A stretch of DNA of 64,000 bases from positions 62,001 through 126,000 of the forward strand of contig NZ_SRLC01000003.1 in assembly GCF_004765605.1 (NCBI RefSeq), written 5' to 3'. Under the pieces are notes generated by a model, which worked only from the letters and a program-made list of their open reading frames with translations, was not told where the DNA came from and ran no database searches. Source of the DNA: Hymenobacter aquaticus (GTDB taxonomy: Bacteria > Bacteroidota > Bacteroidia > Cytophagales > Hymenobacteraceae). Shown piece after piece: positions 15,982-23,765 of the stretch; positions within the stretch are counted from its first letter, which is position 1, and each line of letters starts with the position of its first letter. The position numbers and the translations under genes are program-made.

Positions 15982-16578
15982 ATGCCTGATTCTTCCCTCC
16001 TGCGCAGTCTGAGCGCTGTTTTGGCCTTTGGGCTCCTGCTGTCGGCCTGCTCGTCGCCGGCCGATTATACGCCCAAGCCCAAGGGCTATAACCGCATCGA
16101 CTTACCCGCCGCAGCTTACCAGCCGCTCGGCCCCGGCCATCCGTATGCCTTCGAGTACTCGCGGCAGGCCAAGGTGTTGCGCGACTCGTCGTATCTAGCC
16201 CAGCCGCACTGGATTAACATCTACTACCCCAAGCTGCAGGCCAACGTCCAGATTACCTACATGCCTATCAGGCACGACCAGAAGCTGTTCAACAAGCTCC
16301 TGGAAGACGCCCGCAAGCTCACGGCCAAGCACCAGATCAAGGCCTCCGCTATTGACGAAAGCGTGATTAAGATGCCCAGCGGCCTGCGGGCGGCGGTTTT
16401 CGAGTTGTCGGGGGAAGTGCCGAGCCAGTTCCAGTTTTACACCACCGACAGTACCACCCACTTCTTCCGCGGGGCCCTGTATTTTCGTACGGCTACGGCC
16501 AACGACTCGCTGGCCCCGGTTATCGACTACGTAAAGAAGGACGTGGCACACCTGCTCAACACCCTGAAATTCAAGTAG
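15982..16578 (+). CDS. gldD: Gliding motility lipoprotein GldD
   Basis: 198 residues from ATG 15982; a TTG 9 nt upstream is less likely given the -7 box spacing. The lipobox LLLSAC (Cys about 23) anchors it to the membrane. Family signatures are YTPKPKGYNRIDLP, YQPLGPGHPYAFEYSRQAKV, PHWINIYYPKLQANVQITYMP and FELSGEVPSQFQFYTTDSTTHFFRGALYF. GldD is one of the Gld lipoproteins needed for gliding and chitin use in Flavobacterium. It follows ssb without the usual intervening gldE gene and is followed at once by an inverted repeat. Confidence 0.92.
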   Translation: MPDSSLLRSLSAVLAFGLLLSACSSPADYTPKPKGYNRIDLPAAAYQPLGPGHPYAFEYSRQAKVLRDSSYLAQPHWINIYYPKLQANVQITYMPIRHDQKLFNKLLEDARKLTAKHQIKASAIDESVIKMPSGLRAAVFELSGEVPSQFQFYTTDSTTHFFRGALYFRTATANDSLAPVIDYVKKDVAHLLNTLKFK

Positions 16579-16684
16579 TCATTTAACATTTATCAATTAA
16601 CATTTAACAGCCTTGCTGCTCACGTATGAGCCGGACTGCCTGGCAAGAGAACTTGTTAAATGATAAATGTTGATTGTTAAATGA
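16579..16684. repeat. Inverted repeat of ATTTAACA-type heptamers between gldD and recG
   Basis: The left arm 16579-16609 and right arm 16653-16684 are imperfect complements built from ATTTAACA, ATTTATCA and ATCAACA units. It begins one base after the gldD stop and ends one base before the recG ATG. The about 43-bp interior (GCCTTGCTGCTCACG...) is normal GC. The arms are dense in stop codons. Confidence 0.7.
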
Positions 16685-16685
16685 A

Positions 16686-18779
16686 ATGAGTTTTTTCAAT
16701 ACTAAAATCGAGAGTTTACGGGGGGTGGGCACCCAGCGCGCCACGCTGCTGCAAAAGGAGCTAAACATCTTCACCTACGGCGACCTGATCCAGCGCTACC
16801 CCTTCCGCTACCTCGACCGCACCCAGTTTTACAAGATTGAAGACCTGACTGAGGATTTGCCCTACGTGCAGGTGAAGGGCGTGCTGCGTAACCGCGAGGT
16901 TATCGGCGAAGGCCCCAAGAAGCGCATCGTAGCCAAGGTGTCGGACGGCAGCGCGGAGCTGGACCTGGTTTGGTTCAAGGGCGTGAACTACCTGGAAAAG
17001 GTGATTAAAAACCACCAGGAGTATATCGTTTTTGGCAAGCCCACCATGTTCAACGGCCGGCCCCAGATGGCCCACCCCGACCTGGAGGAAGTATCGGAAG
17101 CCAAGCCCGGCCAGAGCTATTTGCAGCCGGTGTACAACACCACCGAGAAGCTCAAGAACTACCACCGCATCGACAGCAAGGCCATTGCGCGGATGACGAG
17201 CGACTTGCTCAAAATCGCGCTGCCCCATGTGCAGGAGTCGTTGTCGCCGGAGTTGATCCGGCACTACAACCTGATGGGCAAGGCCGACGCCTACCAGCAG
17301 ATTCACTTTCCGCAGAGCACCGAGCTATTGCAGGCGGCCCGGTTCCGGCTCAAGTTTGAGGAGCTCTTCTACGTGCAGCTCAAGCTGCTGCGCCAGCGTG
17401 ACCAGCGCAAAGTGACCCTGGCCGGCCAGATCTTCAAGGAAGTGCCCACGCTGGTCGACTTCTACAAAAACCACCTGACGTTTGACTTGACCGGGGCCCA
17501 GAAGCGGGTCATCCACGACATCTACAAGGATTTTTGCGCCGGCAAGCAGATGAACCGCCTCCTGCAGGGCGACGTGGGCTCGGGCAAAACCATTGTGGCC
17601 TTCATCAGCATGCTCATGGCCGCCGACAACGGGGCCCAGAGCTGCCTGATGGCGCCCACCGAAATCCTGGCCGACCAGCACTACGTGGGCCTGAAAGCCT
17701 ACGCCGACCAGCTCGGCATCAAGCTCGGCAAGCTCACCGGCAGCACCCGCACCTCCGAGCGGCGTGTGCTGCACGAGCAGCTCCGCGACGGTACCATGCA
17801 CATGCTCGTGGGCACCCACGCCCTGCTGGAAGACGTGGTGCAGTTCCGCAACCTGGGTTTGACCATCATGGACGAACAGCACCGCTTCGGGGTGGCCCAA
17901 CGCTCGAAGCTGTGGCAGAAAAACCCCCACGTAATTCCCCACGTGCTGGTGATGACGGCCACGCCCATTCCGCGGACCCTGGCCATGACGCTCTACGGCG
18001 ACCTGGACGTGTCGGTGATTGACGAGCTGCCGGCCGGCCGCAAGCCCATCGTGACCGTGCACCGCTACGACGCCAACCGGCTCAAGGTATTCCAGTTTCT
18101 GCGCGACCAGATCAACCTCGGCCGCCAGGTCTACATCGTGTACCCGCTGATTGAGGAGTCGGAGACGATGGACTACAAGGACCTGACCGACGGCTACGAA
18201 AGCGTGGCCCGGGCCTTTCCGGAGTTTGAAATCAGCATCGTGCACGGCCGCATGAAGGCCGAGGAGAAAGATTACGAGATGCAGCGCTTCGTGAAGCGCG
18301 AAACCCAGATTATGGTGGCTACCACCGTCATTGAGGTGGGCGTAAACGTGCCCAATGCCTCGGTAATGGTCATTGAAAGCGCCGAGCGGTTTGGCCTTTC
18401 CCAGCTCCACCAGCTGCGGGGCCGCGTGGGCCGGGGCGCCGACCAGAGCTACTGCATCCTGATGACGGGCTACAAGCTCAGCAAAGACAGCCGCATCCGC
18501 ATCGAAACCATGGTACGGACCAACAACGGCTTCGAAATTGCCGACATCGACCTGAAGCTGCGCGGCCCCGGCGACCTGATGGGCACCCAGCAAAGCGGCG
18601 TGCTCGACCTGCTCATTGCCGATCTGGCCAAGGACGGCCGCATCCTGACCGAAAGCCGGGCGGCGGCCCAGCAGCTTTTGGCCGAAGACCCCAGCCTAAG
18701 TCAGCCCCAGAACCTGAACATCCGGCGCCACATCGAGTCGTTGCCCGCCACGGCCGTCAACTGGAGCCGGATCAGCTAA
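16686..18779 (+). CDS. recG: ATP-dependent DNA helicase RecG
   Basis: 697 residues from ATG 16686, which abuts the inverted repeat. N-terminal wedge (OB-fold) domain with SLRGVGTQRATLLQKEL; Walker A GDVGSGKT at about residues 295-302; DExH box as DEQH; MTATPIPRTLAMTLYGDLDVS; helicase motif VI QLRGRVGRGADQSYC; and the C-terminal TRG-type LKLRGPGDLMGTQQSG. It drives reversal of stalled replication forks and branch migration. Normal length for Bacteroidota RecG. Confidence 0.97.
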   Translation: MSFFNTKIESLRGVGTQRATLLQKELNIFTYGDLIQRYPFRYLDRTQFYKIEDLTEDLPYVQVKGVLRNREVIGEGPKKRIVAKVSDGSAELDLVWFKGVNYLEKVIKNHQEYIVFGKPTMFNGRPQMAHPDLEEVSEAKPGQSYLQPVYNTTEKLKNYHRIDSKAIARMTSDLLKIALPHVQESLSPELIRHYNLMGKADAYQQIHFPQSTELLQAARFRLKFEELFYVQLKLLRQRDQRKVTLAGQIFKEVPTLVDFYKNHLTFDLTGAQKRVIHDIYKDFCAGKQMNRLLQGDVGSGKTIVAFISMLMAADNGAQSCLMAPTEILADQHYVGLKAYADQLGIKLGKLTGSTRTSERRVLHEQLRDGTMHMLVGTHALLEDVVQFRNLGLTIMDEQHRFGVAQRSKLWQKNPHVIPHVLVMTATPIPRTLAMTLYGDLDVSVIDELPAGRKPIVTVHRYDANRLKVFQFLRDQINLGRQVYIVYPLIEESETMDYKDLTDGYESVARAFPEFEISIVHGRMKAEEKDYEMQRFVKRETQIMVATTVIEVGVNVPNASVMVIESAERFGLSQLHQLRGRVGRGADQSYCILMTGYKLSKDSRIRIETMVRTNNGFEIADIDLKLRGPGDLMGTQQSGVLDLLIADLAKDGRILTESRAAAQQLLAEDPSLSQPQNLNIRRHIESLPATAVNWSRIS

Positions 18780-18815
18780 GCGGGTAGCTACCCGTCGGGC
18801 CCAAACGTTTGCGCA

Positions 18816-18842
18816 TAAAAAAGGCGACTTAACAAAGTCGCC
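18816..18842 (-). terminator. Intrinsic terminator of the small secreted protein gene
   Basis: GGCGACTT-AACA-AAGTCGCC (18823-18842) followed on the minus strand by a T-run (A-run 18816-18822). It supports the minus-strand gene ending at 18850 and separates it from recG. Confidence 0.85.
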
Positions 18843-18849
18843 TGCCGAT

Positions 18850-19089
18850 TTATTCGAATGATTCCGCTGAACGGGAAGAGGTAGTGGGGGCCGTTGCCTG
18901 CCAGAGTCGGCTGCCGCCGCCGTGCGAGGTATTCGCTAGCCTTACCTGTCGGGCAAAAAAGGAAGCAGCCTGAACCGGCGTTTCCTGGGAGCCGGTTTTA
19001 GCCGCCGCAACGGGTGCAGCAGGGCCTTTGGCCAACTTTCCAACTACAATCAGAGCAAAAAGCAGAACGAACTTAAGTAGAAATTTCAT
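18850..19089 (-). CDS. Small hypothetical protein with N-terminal membrane segment
   Basis: 79 residues, not recognised. MKFLLKFVLLFALIVVGKL is a signal peptide or membrane anchor; the rest is Ala/Ser/Thr-rich with no cysteines. A strong terminator directly after the stop and a plausible ATG support a real gene. The upstream region holds a dyad (19185-19205) that could be its operator. Function unknown. Confidence 0.55.
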   Translation of the reverse strand: MKFLLKFVLLFALIVVGKLAKGPAAPVAAAKTGSQETPVQAASFFARQVRLANTSHGGGSRLWQATAPTTSSRSAESFE

Positions 19090-19184
19090 AGGGATGGGGT
19101 ACTAAGCAGCAAGCCGCGCCGACAGCACAAAGTTTGAGCCAAAAGCCGGATTTACAGCGAAAAAGAGAAAATTTTTAGTCAACA

Positions 19185-19205
19185 TTCGTGTACGCTTTAC
19201 ACGAA
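19185..19205. promoter_or_regulatory. Perfect dyad TTCGTGTA-N5-TACACGAA
   Basis: 8-bp perfect arms around CGCTT, about 100 bp upstream of the minus-strand small gene and 300 bp upstream of the plus-strand gene at 19503. Operator-like; regulator unknown. It lies in a 413-bp stretch (19090-19502) with no credible gene. Confidence 0.4.
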
Positions 19206-19303
19206 GTCAGCAACCGGGCGTATAACTCCGGGTTGTTCGGGCCAGAATACGCGCCAACTGGGCGTGGCCTCGGGCATTTTGGTGCGAAGAGCCTTTTGCC
19301 AGT

Positions 19304-19325
19304 CGTTACTTTTGACAAAGTAACG
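19304..19325. promoter_or_regulatory. Palindrome CGTTACTTT-N4-AAAGTAACG overlapping a -7 box
   Basis: 9-bp perfect arms around TGAC. The sequence TACTTTTG (19307-19314) within it matches TAnnTTTG on the plus strand, so a repressor bound here would cover the promoter. The nearest plus-strand gene starts 189 nt downstream. No -33 TTG at the normal distance. Confidence 0.4.
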
Positions 19326-19502
19326 CAGCAATGCCCTCAGTAGCGGCTATCGAAACGTTATGATAGCATGAACAAATCGGGATGACCCAGGCCGGTTGCC
19401 ATCGGGGAGCGTGGCCTTTACGGGCGCCGGCCGAAATTGGATACCGATAGACAGTACAATTTTTTGTTCTTTGCACTTTCTCCCACTTAACTACCTTTTT
19501 AC

Positions 19503-20954
19503 GTGCGCTTTAAATATCTTCTTTCGGTTGGCGCATTGCTGGCTGGCCTGTCGGCGCAACCTCTCGCTGCCTTCGCCCAAAAGGTAAAGTCAGCCCCTTT
19601 CACCTACTTACCCGAAAGCACGGAAGACCGTTACAATCAACGGGTAACGCGCAAAATGCTGCCACTGGCGGGTGGTGGTTTCGTGATTCTGGCTCACAAA
19701 GCCGCCACGCAGTACGCCGTGGAGCGCTACGATGCGGAGCTGAAGCAGCTCTGGACGGCGGCCGTTCCGGTGGCTGAAGGCGAAAGTGTGGAAGCCTTCG
19801 GGCGCGGGTCTGAGCAGGCCTACGTCGTGATTCATCAGAAAGACAATGCCAATCAGAACCTTTCGGCCGTATTGGTTGATTTGCGTACCGGTCAGAAGGC
19901 CGCGCCCAAAAAGCTGATCGACGCCTCGGCCCGCGACCGGCGCCCCGGCGTGGCCGTCTCCCCCGACGGCTCGAAGCTGGTGGCCTTCCGCTACCTCACC
20001 CGCGACGTGCAGATCCGGGCCATTAGCGCCGTGGTGTACGATCAGAAGCTCGCCAAGCTCAAGGACCGCACCTACGACTTCCACGACCTGGGCGACTTCT
20101 TCTCCCCTACCGTGCACGTCGGCAACGACGGTACCCAGTACGTGGCCCTCATCAGCGACCAGATGAAGAAGCTCACCGTGCGCCGCTACCTCAACGATAA
20201 GCCCGAAACCAAAATCATGTCGGTGGCCGTGGGCGGCACGTTCGGGGGCAAGGCCGTAACGGTGTTCGACGCCAAATTCGGTCTGCAGCCCGACAACACG
20301 CTGTACGCCGCGGCCATCTGCACCGAGCGGGAAACGGGCCAGTACTACAGCCTCAAAGTGGTCAAGTTTGACTTCGCCGGCGAAGGCGACATGAAGTTTG
20401 CCCCCGAGTTTCGCTTCACCCCCGAGTACCTGGCCGAAGTCAACAAAGCCGGCCAGACCAGCGCCAAGCGCCTGGAAGACGTGTACCTCTCCGAGCTGCT
20501 GCTGACGGGTGAAAAGCAGCTGGTCGTTATTGCCGAGAAGAAGTATGAGGAAGGCGGCGACGAGTCGCCGGTGCACGCCCGGGAGCTGCACGTATTCGGC
20601 TACAACGAGTTTCAGAGCCCGACCTGGCACAGCATCATCGCCAAAGACCAAGTGGCTCCACCCGCGGAGTCCTTCACCGGCATTGGCTTCCGCGCGGCCG
20701 TCTTCGGCCCCGAGGTGCAGATTCTGACTCAGGAGAAAATCAAGGGCAAATCGGACCTGTACGTGCGTCAGGTGAACGTGCAGACTGGCGTGGTGTCGGC
20801 GCCCAAGGGCCTCGGCCTGAGCGTGGCCAGTGACCAGAATCTGGCCTACGTGAAGGACTTCACCGGCTGGCTCGACGCGAAAACCATCATTGGGGTGAGC
20901 CGGCCCAGCAAGAAGTCGGCGGCGCTGATGCTGAACAAGATTGTAGTGAAGTAA
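19503..20954 (+). CDS. Secreted beta-propeller-like hypothetical protein
   Basis: 483 residues from a GTG at 19503. Signal peptide MRFKYLLSVGALLAGLSAQP with cleavage near AFAQ. The mature part shows repeated strand-rich units with the logic of a propeller (GGGFVILAHKAATQYAVERYDAEL; PGVAVSPDGSKLVAFRYL; HVGNDGTQYVALISD; QPDNTLYAAAICTE). No catalytic motif. It is likely periplasmic or outer-membrane associated. Its stop overlaps the next ATG (TAATG), implying coupling with the 105-residue protein. Confidence 0.75.
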   Translation: MRFKYLLSVGALLAGLSAQPLAAFAQKVKSAPFTYLPESTEDRYNQRVTRKMLPLAGGGFVILAHKAATQYAVERYDAELKQLWTAAVPVAEGESVEAFGRGSEQAYVVIHQKDNANQNLSAVLVDLRTGQKAAPKKLIDASARDRRPGVAVSPDGSKLVAFRYLTRDVQIRAISAVVYDQKLAKLKDRTYDFHDLGDFFSPTVHVGNDGTQYVALISDQMKKLTVRRYLNDKPETKIMSVAVGGTFGGKAVTVFDAKFGLQPDNTLYAAAICTERETGQYYSLKVVKFDFAGEGDMKFAPEFRFTPEYLAEVNKAGQTSAKRLEDVYLSELLLTGEKQLVVIAEKKYEEGGDESPVHARELHVFGYNEFQSPTWHSIIAKDQVAPPAESFTGIGFRAAVFGPEVQILTQEKIKGKSDLYVRQVNVQTGVVSAPKGLGLSVASDQNLAYVKDFTGWLDAKTIIGVSRPSKKSAALMLNKIVVK

Positions 20955-21271
20955 TGCTGGACTTCTATTGCATTGCCGACGCCAAGCCCACCCCCCGGCC
21001 GGCTGAGCTGTCGGATCTGACCCTGGCCGGGCAGCTGTCGGAGGCCGATTTTGAGCATTTGCAGCAGGTGCGCATCATCGAAAGCCGCCTGAGCTATTAT
21101 GATGACTTCCGCTGGAGCAGCAGTGTAGTCAAGATAAAGATGCAACTACTGCTGCACCAGCAGCCGGAACTGCCGTCAACGGCGGCACTTGCGACTCCGG
21201 AGCATACGCTTTTTCTTATTCTGCTGAATGCCTCAGCCCAACAAGCTGGGCTAGTGGCAAGCGCAGAGTAA
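20954..21271 (+). CDS. Small hypothetical protein coupled to the propeller-like protein
   Basis: 105 residues, not recognised. No signal peptide or membrane segment; Leu/Gln/Glu-rich helical pattern (LTLAGQLSEADFEHLQQVRIIE, VKIKMQLLLHQQPEL). Its ATG overlaps the stop of the upstream gene by one base. A bidirectional terminator follows. Confidence 0.55.
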   Translation: MLDFYCIADAKPTPRPAELSDLTLAGQLSEADFEHLQQVRIIESRLSYYDDFRWSSSVVKIKMQLLLHQQPELPSTAALATPEHTLFLILLNASAQQAGLVASAE

Positions 21272-21299
21272 GCCCCCTGCTGATACATTCATACATAAG

Positions 21300-21331
21300 A
21301 AAGGCCGATCCTGAGCTCAGGATCGGCCTTT
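21300..21331. terminator. Bidirectional terminator, perfect palindrome
   Basis: AAAGGCCGATCCTGAG and its complement, a 32-bp perfect palindrome between convergent genes, T-rich on both outer sides. Confidence 0.85.
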
Positions 21332-21350
21332 CTTGTTACTTAAATACTGC

Positions 21351-23138
21351 TTAGAAGCTGTACTCGTTGGCGGCAATCAGCACGTCGGCTACGCGGCGGC
21401 GGGCTTCCTTGGCGTTGTAGAGGTCGGCCTTGGTGAAGCGCTTCAGGCCCATAGCCAGCAGCTTCTGCTCGTCGCCCTCGGTCATGGTGCCGATGGCGTC
21501 TTTGCCGAACTTGTTCACCTGGTCTACGGTGTCGTAGAGGTAGATGCGGGCAATGTCGATCTGGGGCGCTACGGCCTCTTCGCCTTTCACGCCGGCTTCT
21601 TTCTCCACGCGCAGAATAGTGCTTTCGGCGGTGTAGACCTTGATAGCCATGTCGGCAATGTTCATCAGGACTTCCTGCTCTTTGGCCAAGGAGTTCATGT
21701 ACTTCTGCACGGCCGTACCCGCTACCATCAGAATGGCCTTCTTCAGCTTGGCAATCGTCTTTTTCTCGGTGGCAAACAGGCCGGTTTCTTCCTCGGTGTT
21801 GAAGTCCGGAATGGCCATCAGCTCCTGCTGCACGGCCTGGGCGGGGCCCATCAGATCCAGCTCGCCTTTCAGGGCCTTCTTCAGGATCATGTCGACGGCC
21901 AGCATCCGGTTGATTTCGTTGGTGCCCTCGAAGATGCGGTTGATGCGCGAATCCCGGTAGGCGCGGTCCATGGGGTAGTCGGCCGAGAAGCCGTAGCCGC
22001 CGTACACCTGCACGCCTTCGTCCACCACGTAATCCAGCACTTCCGAGCCTTCTACTTTCAGAATGGCGCACTCCACGGCAAACTCGCGGGCGGCCCCCAG
22101 CAACGCTTCGTTGTGGCTCTGCCCTTTGGCCAGCAGCTCTTGCTCCATGCGGGCAATGTCCATACCGGCGCGGTAGATGGCCGACTCGACGGCGTAAATC
22201 CGCACGGCCTGCTGGGCCAGCTTGAACTTGATGGCGCCAAACTTGGCAATCGGCATCTTGAACTGCACCCGCTCGTTGGCGTACTTCACGCTCAGCGTCG
22301 AAGCCATTTTGGTAGCGCCCAGGCAGGCAGCGGCCAGCTTGATGCGGCCAATGTTCAGAATGTTGAAGGCAATGAGGTGACCCTTGCCGATTTCACCCAG
22401 CACGGCCGACTTCGGCACTTTCACGTCCGAGAGAAACACCTGGCGCGTCGACGAGCCTTTGATGCCCATCTTGTGCTCCTCGTTGCCGAGGCTCAAACCG
22501 GGCGTGCCTTTCTCCACGATGAAGCCGGTGAACTTGTCACCATCCACCTGAGCGAATACCACGAATACGTCGGCGAAACCACCGTTGGTAATCCACATCT
22601 TCTGGCCGTTGAGCACGTAATGCTCACCGTCTTCGGTCAGGATGGCTTTGGTTTTGGCCCCCAGCGCGTCGGAGCCCGAGCCGGGCTCGGTGAGGCAGTA
22701 GGCCCCCATCAGCTCCCCGCTGGTCAGGCCGGGCAGGTACTTGGCTTTCTGCTCGTCGTTGCCGAAGTACAGAATGGGCAGCATGGCAATGCCGGTGTGC
22801 GCGGCAAAGGCAACGGGGAACGAGTGGCCACCGCCCACGCCTTCCGTTACGCGCAGCGAGGTGGGGAAGTCCATGTTCAGTCCGCCGTACTCCTCGGGGA
22901 TGCTCACCCCGAACAGGCCCAGCTGACCGGCTTTTTCCATCAGGCCGCGCATCAGGCCTTCCTCGTGGTTGTCGAGGCGCTCCAGCAGGGGCTGCACTTC
23001 TTTTTCCACGAAGTCCAGCGCGGTCTGGTGCATCATGTTCTGCTCCTCCGAGAAGTCGGCGGGGGTGAATACGTCGTGGGCGTCGGTTTCCTTGATGATG
23101 AATTCGCCGCCTTTAACAAGCTTTTGGGATACTTCCAT
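21351..23138 (-). CDS. Acyl-CoA dehydrogenase, VLCAD/ACAD9-like, with C-terminal extension
   Basis: 595 residues, longer than the usual 380-residue dehydrogenases: the catalytic body (about 1-430) is followed by an about 160-residue helical extension like VLCAD/ACAD9. It oxidises acyl-CoA to trans-2-enoyl-CoA with FAD. Seen: YCLTEPGSGSDA, WITNGGFADVFVVFAQ, YANERVQF, QVYGGYGFSADYPMDRAYRD and RIFEGTNEINR with the catalytic Glu. It is distal member of the minus-strand beta-oxidation cluster and has its own upstream region bearing boxes shared with marR and the acyl-CoA ligase. Confidence 0.93.
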   Translation of the reverse strand: MEVSQKLVKGGEFIIKETDAHDVFTPADFSEEQNMMHQTALDFVEKEVQPLLERLDNHEEGLMRGLMEKAGQLGLFGVSIPEEYGGLNMDFPTSLRVTEGVGGGHSFPVAFAAHTGIAMLPILYFGNDEQKAKYLPGLTSGELMGAYCLTEPGSGSDALGAKTKAILTEDGEHYVLNGQKMWITNGGFADVFVVFAQVDGDKFTGFIVEKGTPGLSLGNEEHKMGIKGSSTRQVFLSDVKVPKSAVLGEIGKGHLIAFNILNIGRIKLAAACLGATKMASTLSVKYANERVQFKMPIAKFGAIKFKLAQQAVRIYAVESAIYRAGMDIARMEQELLAKGQSHNEALLGAAREFAVECAILKVEGSEVLDYVVDEGVQVYGGYGFSADYPMDRAYRDSRINRIFEGTNEINRMLAVDMILKKALKGELDLMGPAQAVQQELMAIPDFNTEEETGLFATEKKTIAKLKKAILMVAGTAVQKYMNSLAKEQEVLMNIADMAIKVYTAESTILRVEKEAGVKGEEAVAPQIDIARIYLYDTVDQVNKFGKDAIGTMTEGDEQKLLAMGLKRFTKADLYNAKEARRRVADVLIAANEYSF

Positions 23139-23214
23139 GGCCAGGGTGAGAGTTGGGTTAAGGAATGTGTTGAGTCGAAAGTCTGAGGGCGAAGTACTCG
23201 GCTTGCCTACTATT

Positions 23215-23227
23215 TATAACGCTAAGC
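23215..23227. promoter_or_regulatory. Shared box TATAACGCTAAGC
   Basis: A 13-nt match with one mismatch to 30153-30165 upstream of the acyl-CoA ligase gene. Both copies are 60-80 bp before the start codon of a minus-strand fatty-acid gene, in the same orientation. Core TAACGYTA is (nearly) palindromic. Confidence 0.4.
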
Positions 23228-23262
23228 AGCCCGAATACATTCGTACCGAAATATACGAAATA

Positions 23263-23275
23263 ATGTTATGCTTGC
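23263..23275. promoter_or_regulatory. Shared box ATGTTATGCTTGC upstream of the acyl-CoA dehydrogenase gene
   Basis: 13 nt identical to 28204-28216 in front of marR, same orientation. At marR the box belongs to a perfect dyad TATGC-TT-GCATA; here one half-site is degenerate (GCCGA). A candidate operator of the MarR-type regulator. Confidence 0.5.
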
Positions 23276-23290
23276 CGAGTACTTTGCCCG

Positions 23291-23321
23291 AAAAAAAGAA
23301 GCCCCAGCGCACTGAGGCTTC
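23291..23321 (-). terminator. Intrinsic terminator after the YggL-like gene
   Basis: GAAGCC (23298-23303) pairs with GGCTTC (23316-23321), with further inner pairing, and a T7 run follows on the minus strand (A-run 23291-23297), 10 bp after the stop. Confidence 0.7.
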
Positions 23322-23330
23322 CAAATTCAC

Positions 23331-23654
23331 TTATTGGTCGCGAAACGGGCCGTAGTAGGCGTCGGTCAGCTCGGAGCTGGTGGCCTGGGCTACTTCGGGG
23401 CGGGCCGTGAGCCACTGCTGGAGCTGGTCACGCTTTTCCCGGGCCTGCTCCTGCGTCAGCCGCTTCACGGGCGTGGCCGCGAAATCGTCGAGGGCCCCGC
23501 CGATAATCAGCTCGAAGGTTTCAATCTGTTCGAGCAGCACGTCCGAAAAATCCAGGTAGCTGTCGGGCTTGTCGTCCGTGAGACGGTAGGACACGTTCCA
23601 GCTGAATTCCTTGAATTCCTGGCGGTGGGTTTTCTTACGCAGGCGTTTTTTCAT
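23331..23654 (-). CDS. YggL/DUF469 family ribosome-binding protein
   Basis: 107 residues. The start MKKRLRKKTHRQEFKEFSWNVSYRL matches the YggL signature (RLRKKxHxxEFxExGF), and the acidic middle (IETFELIIGGALDD) and end (WLTARPEV..SELTDAYYGPF) align in layout. YggL binds the 50S subunit and is thought to affect assembly. It sits between fadA and the acyl-CoA dehydrogenase, with its own terminator and preceded by a large hairpin, so it need not share their regulation. Confidence 0.85.
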   Translation of the reverse strand: MKKRLRKKTHRQEFKEFSWNVSYRLTDDKPDSYLDFSDVLLEQIETFELIIGGALDDFAATPVKRLTQEQAREKRDQLQQWLTARPEVAQATSSELTDAYYGPFRDQ

Positions 23655-23672
23655 GACCTAAGCTAAGCAAGA

Positions 23673-23757
23673 GCTTCGACTCGGGCCGGGCGCGGCCTGA
23701 GTTTTCTGGTGGAAAGACGCTGCCACGCTTTCCGGCCAGCCCGGCCCGGGTCGAAGC
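23673..23757. terminator. Large cruciform hairpin between fadA and the YggL-like gene
   Basis: 19-nt arms GCTTCGACTCGGGCCGGGC (23673-23691) and 23739-23757 pair with one mismatch; the interior folds again (GGAAAG / CTTTCC). It lies 9 bp past the fadA stop. No T-run, so it is a factor-dependent or stabilising structure. Confidence 0.55.
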
Positions 23758-23765
23758 AGGGAGAG

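Larger units (their letters stand above)
23187..23289. repeat. 16-nt inverted repeats bracketing the acyl-CoA dehydrogenase promoter
   Basis: GGGCGAAGTACTCGGC (23187-23202) and GCCGAGTACTTTGCCC (23274-23289) are inverted copies with one mismatch, 71 bp apart. They enclose the two shared regulatory boxes. Function unknown; an mRNA stem or large operator pair are options. Confidence 0.5.
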
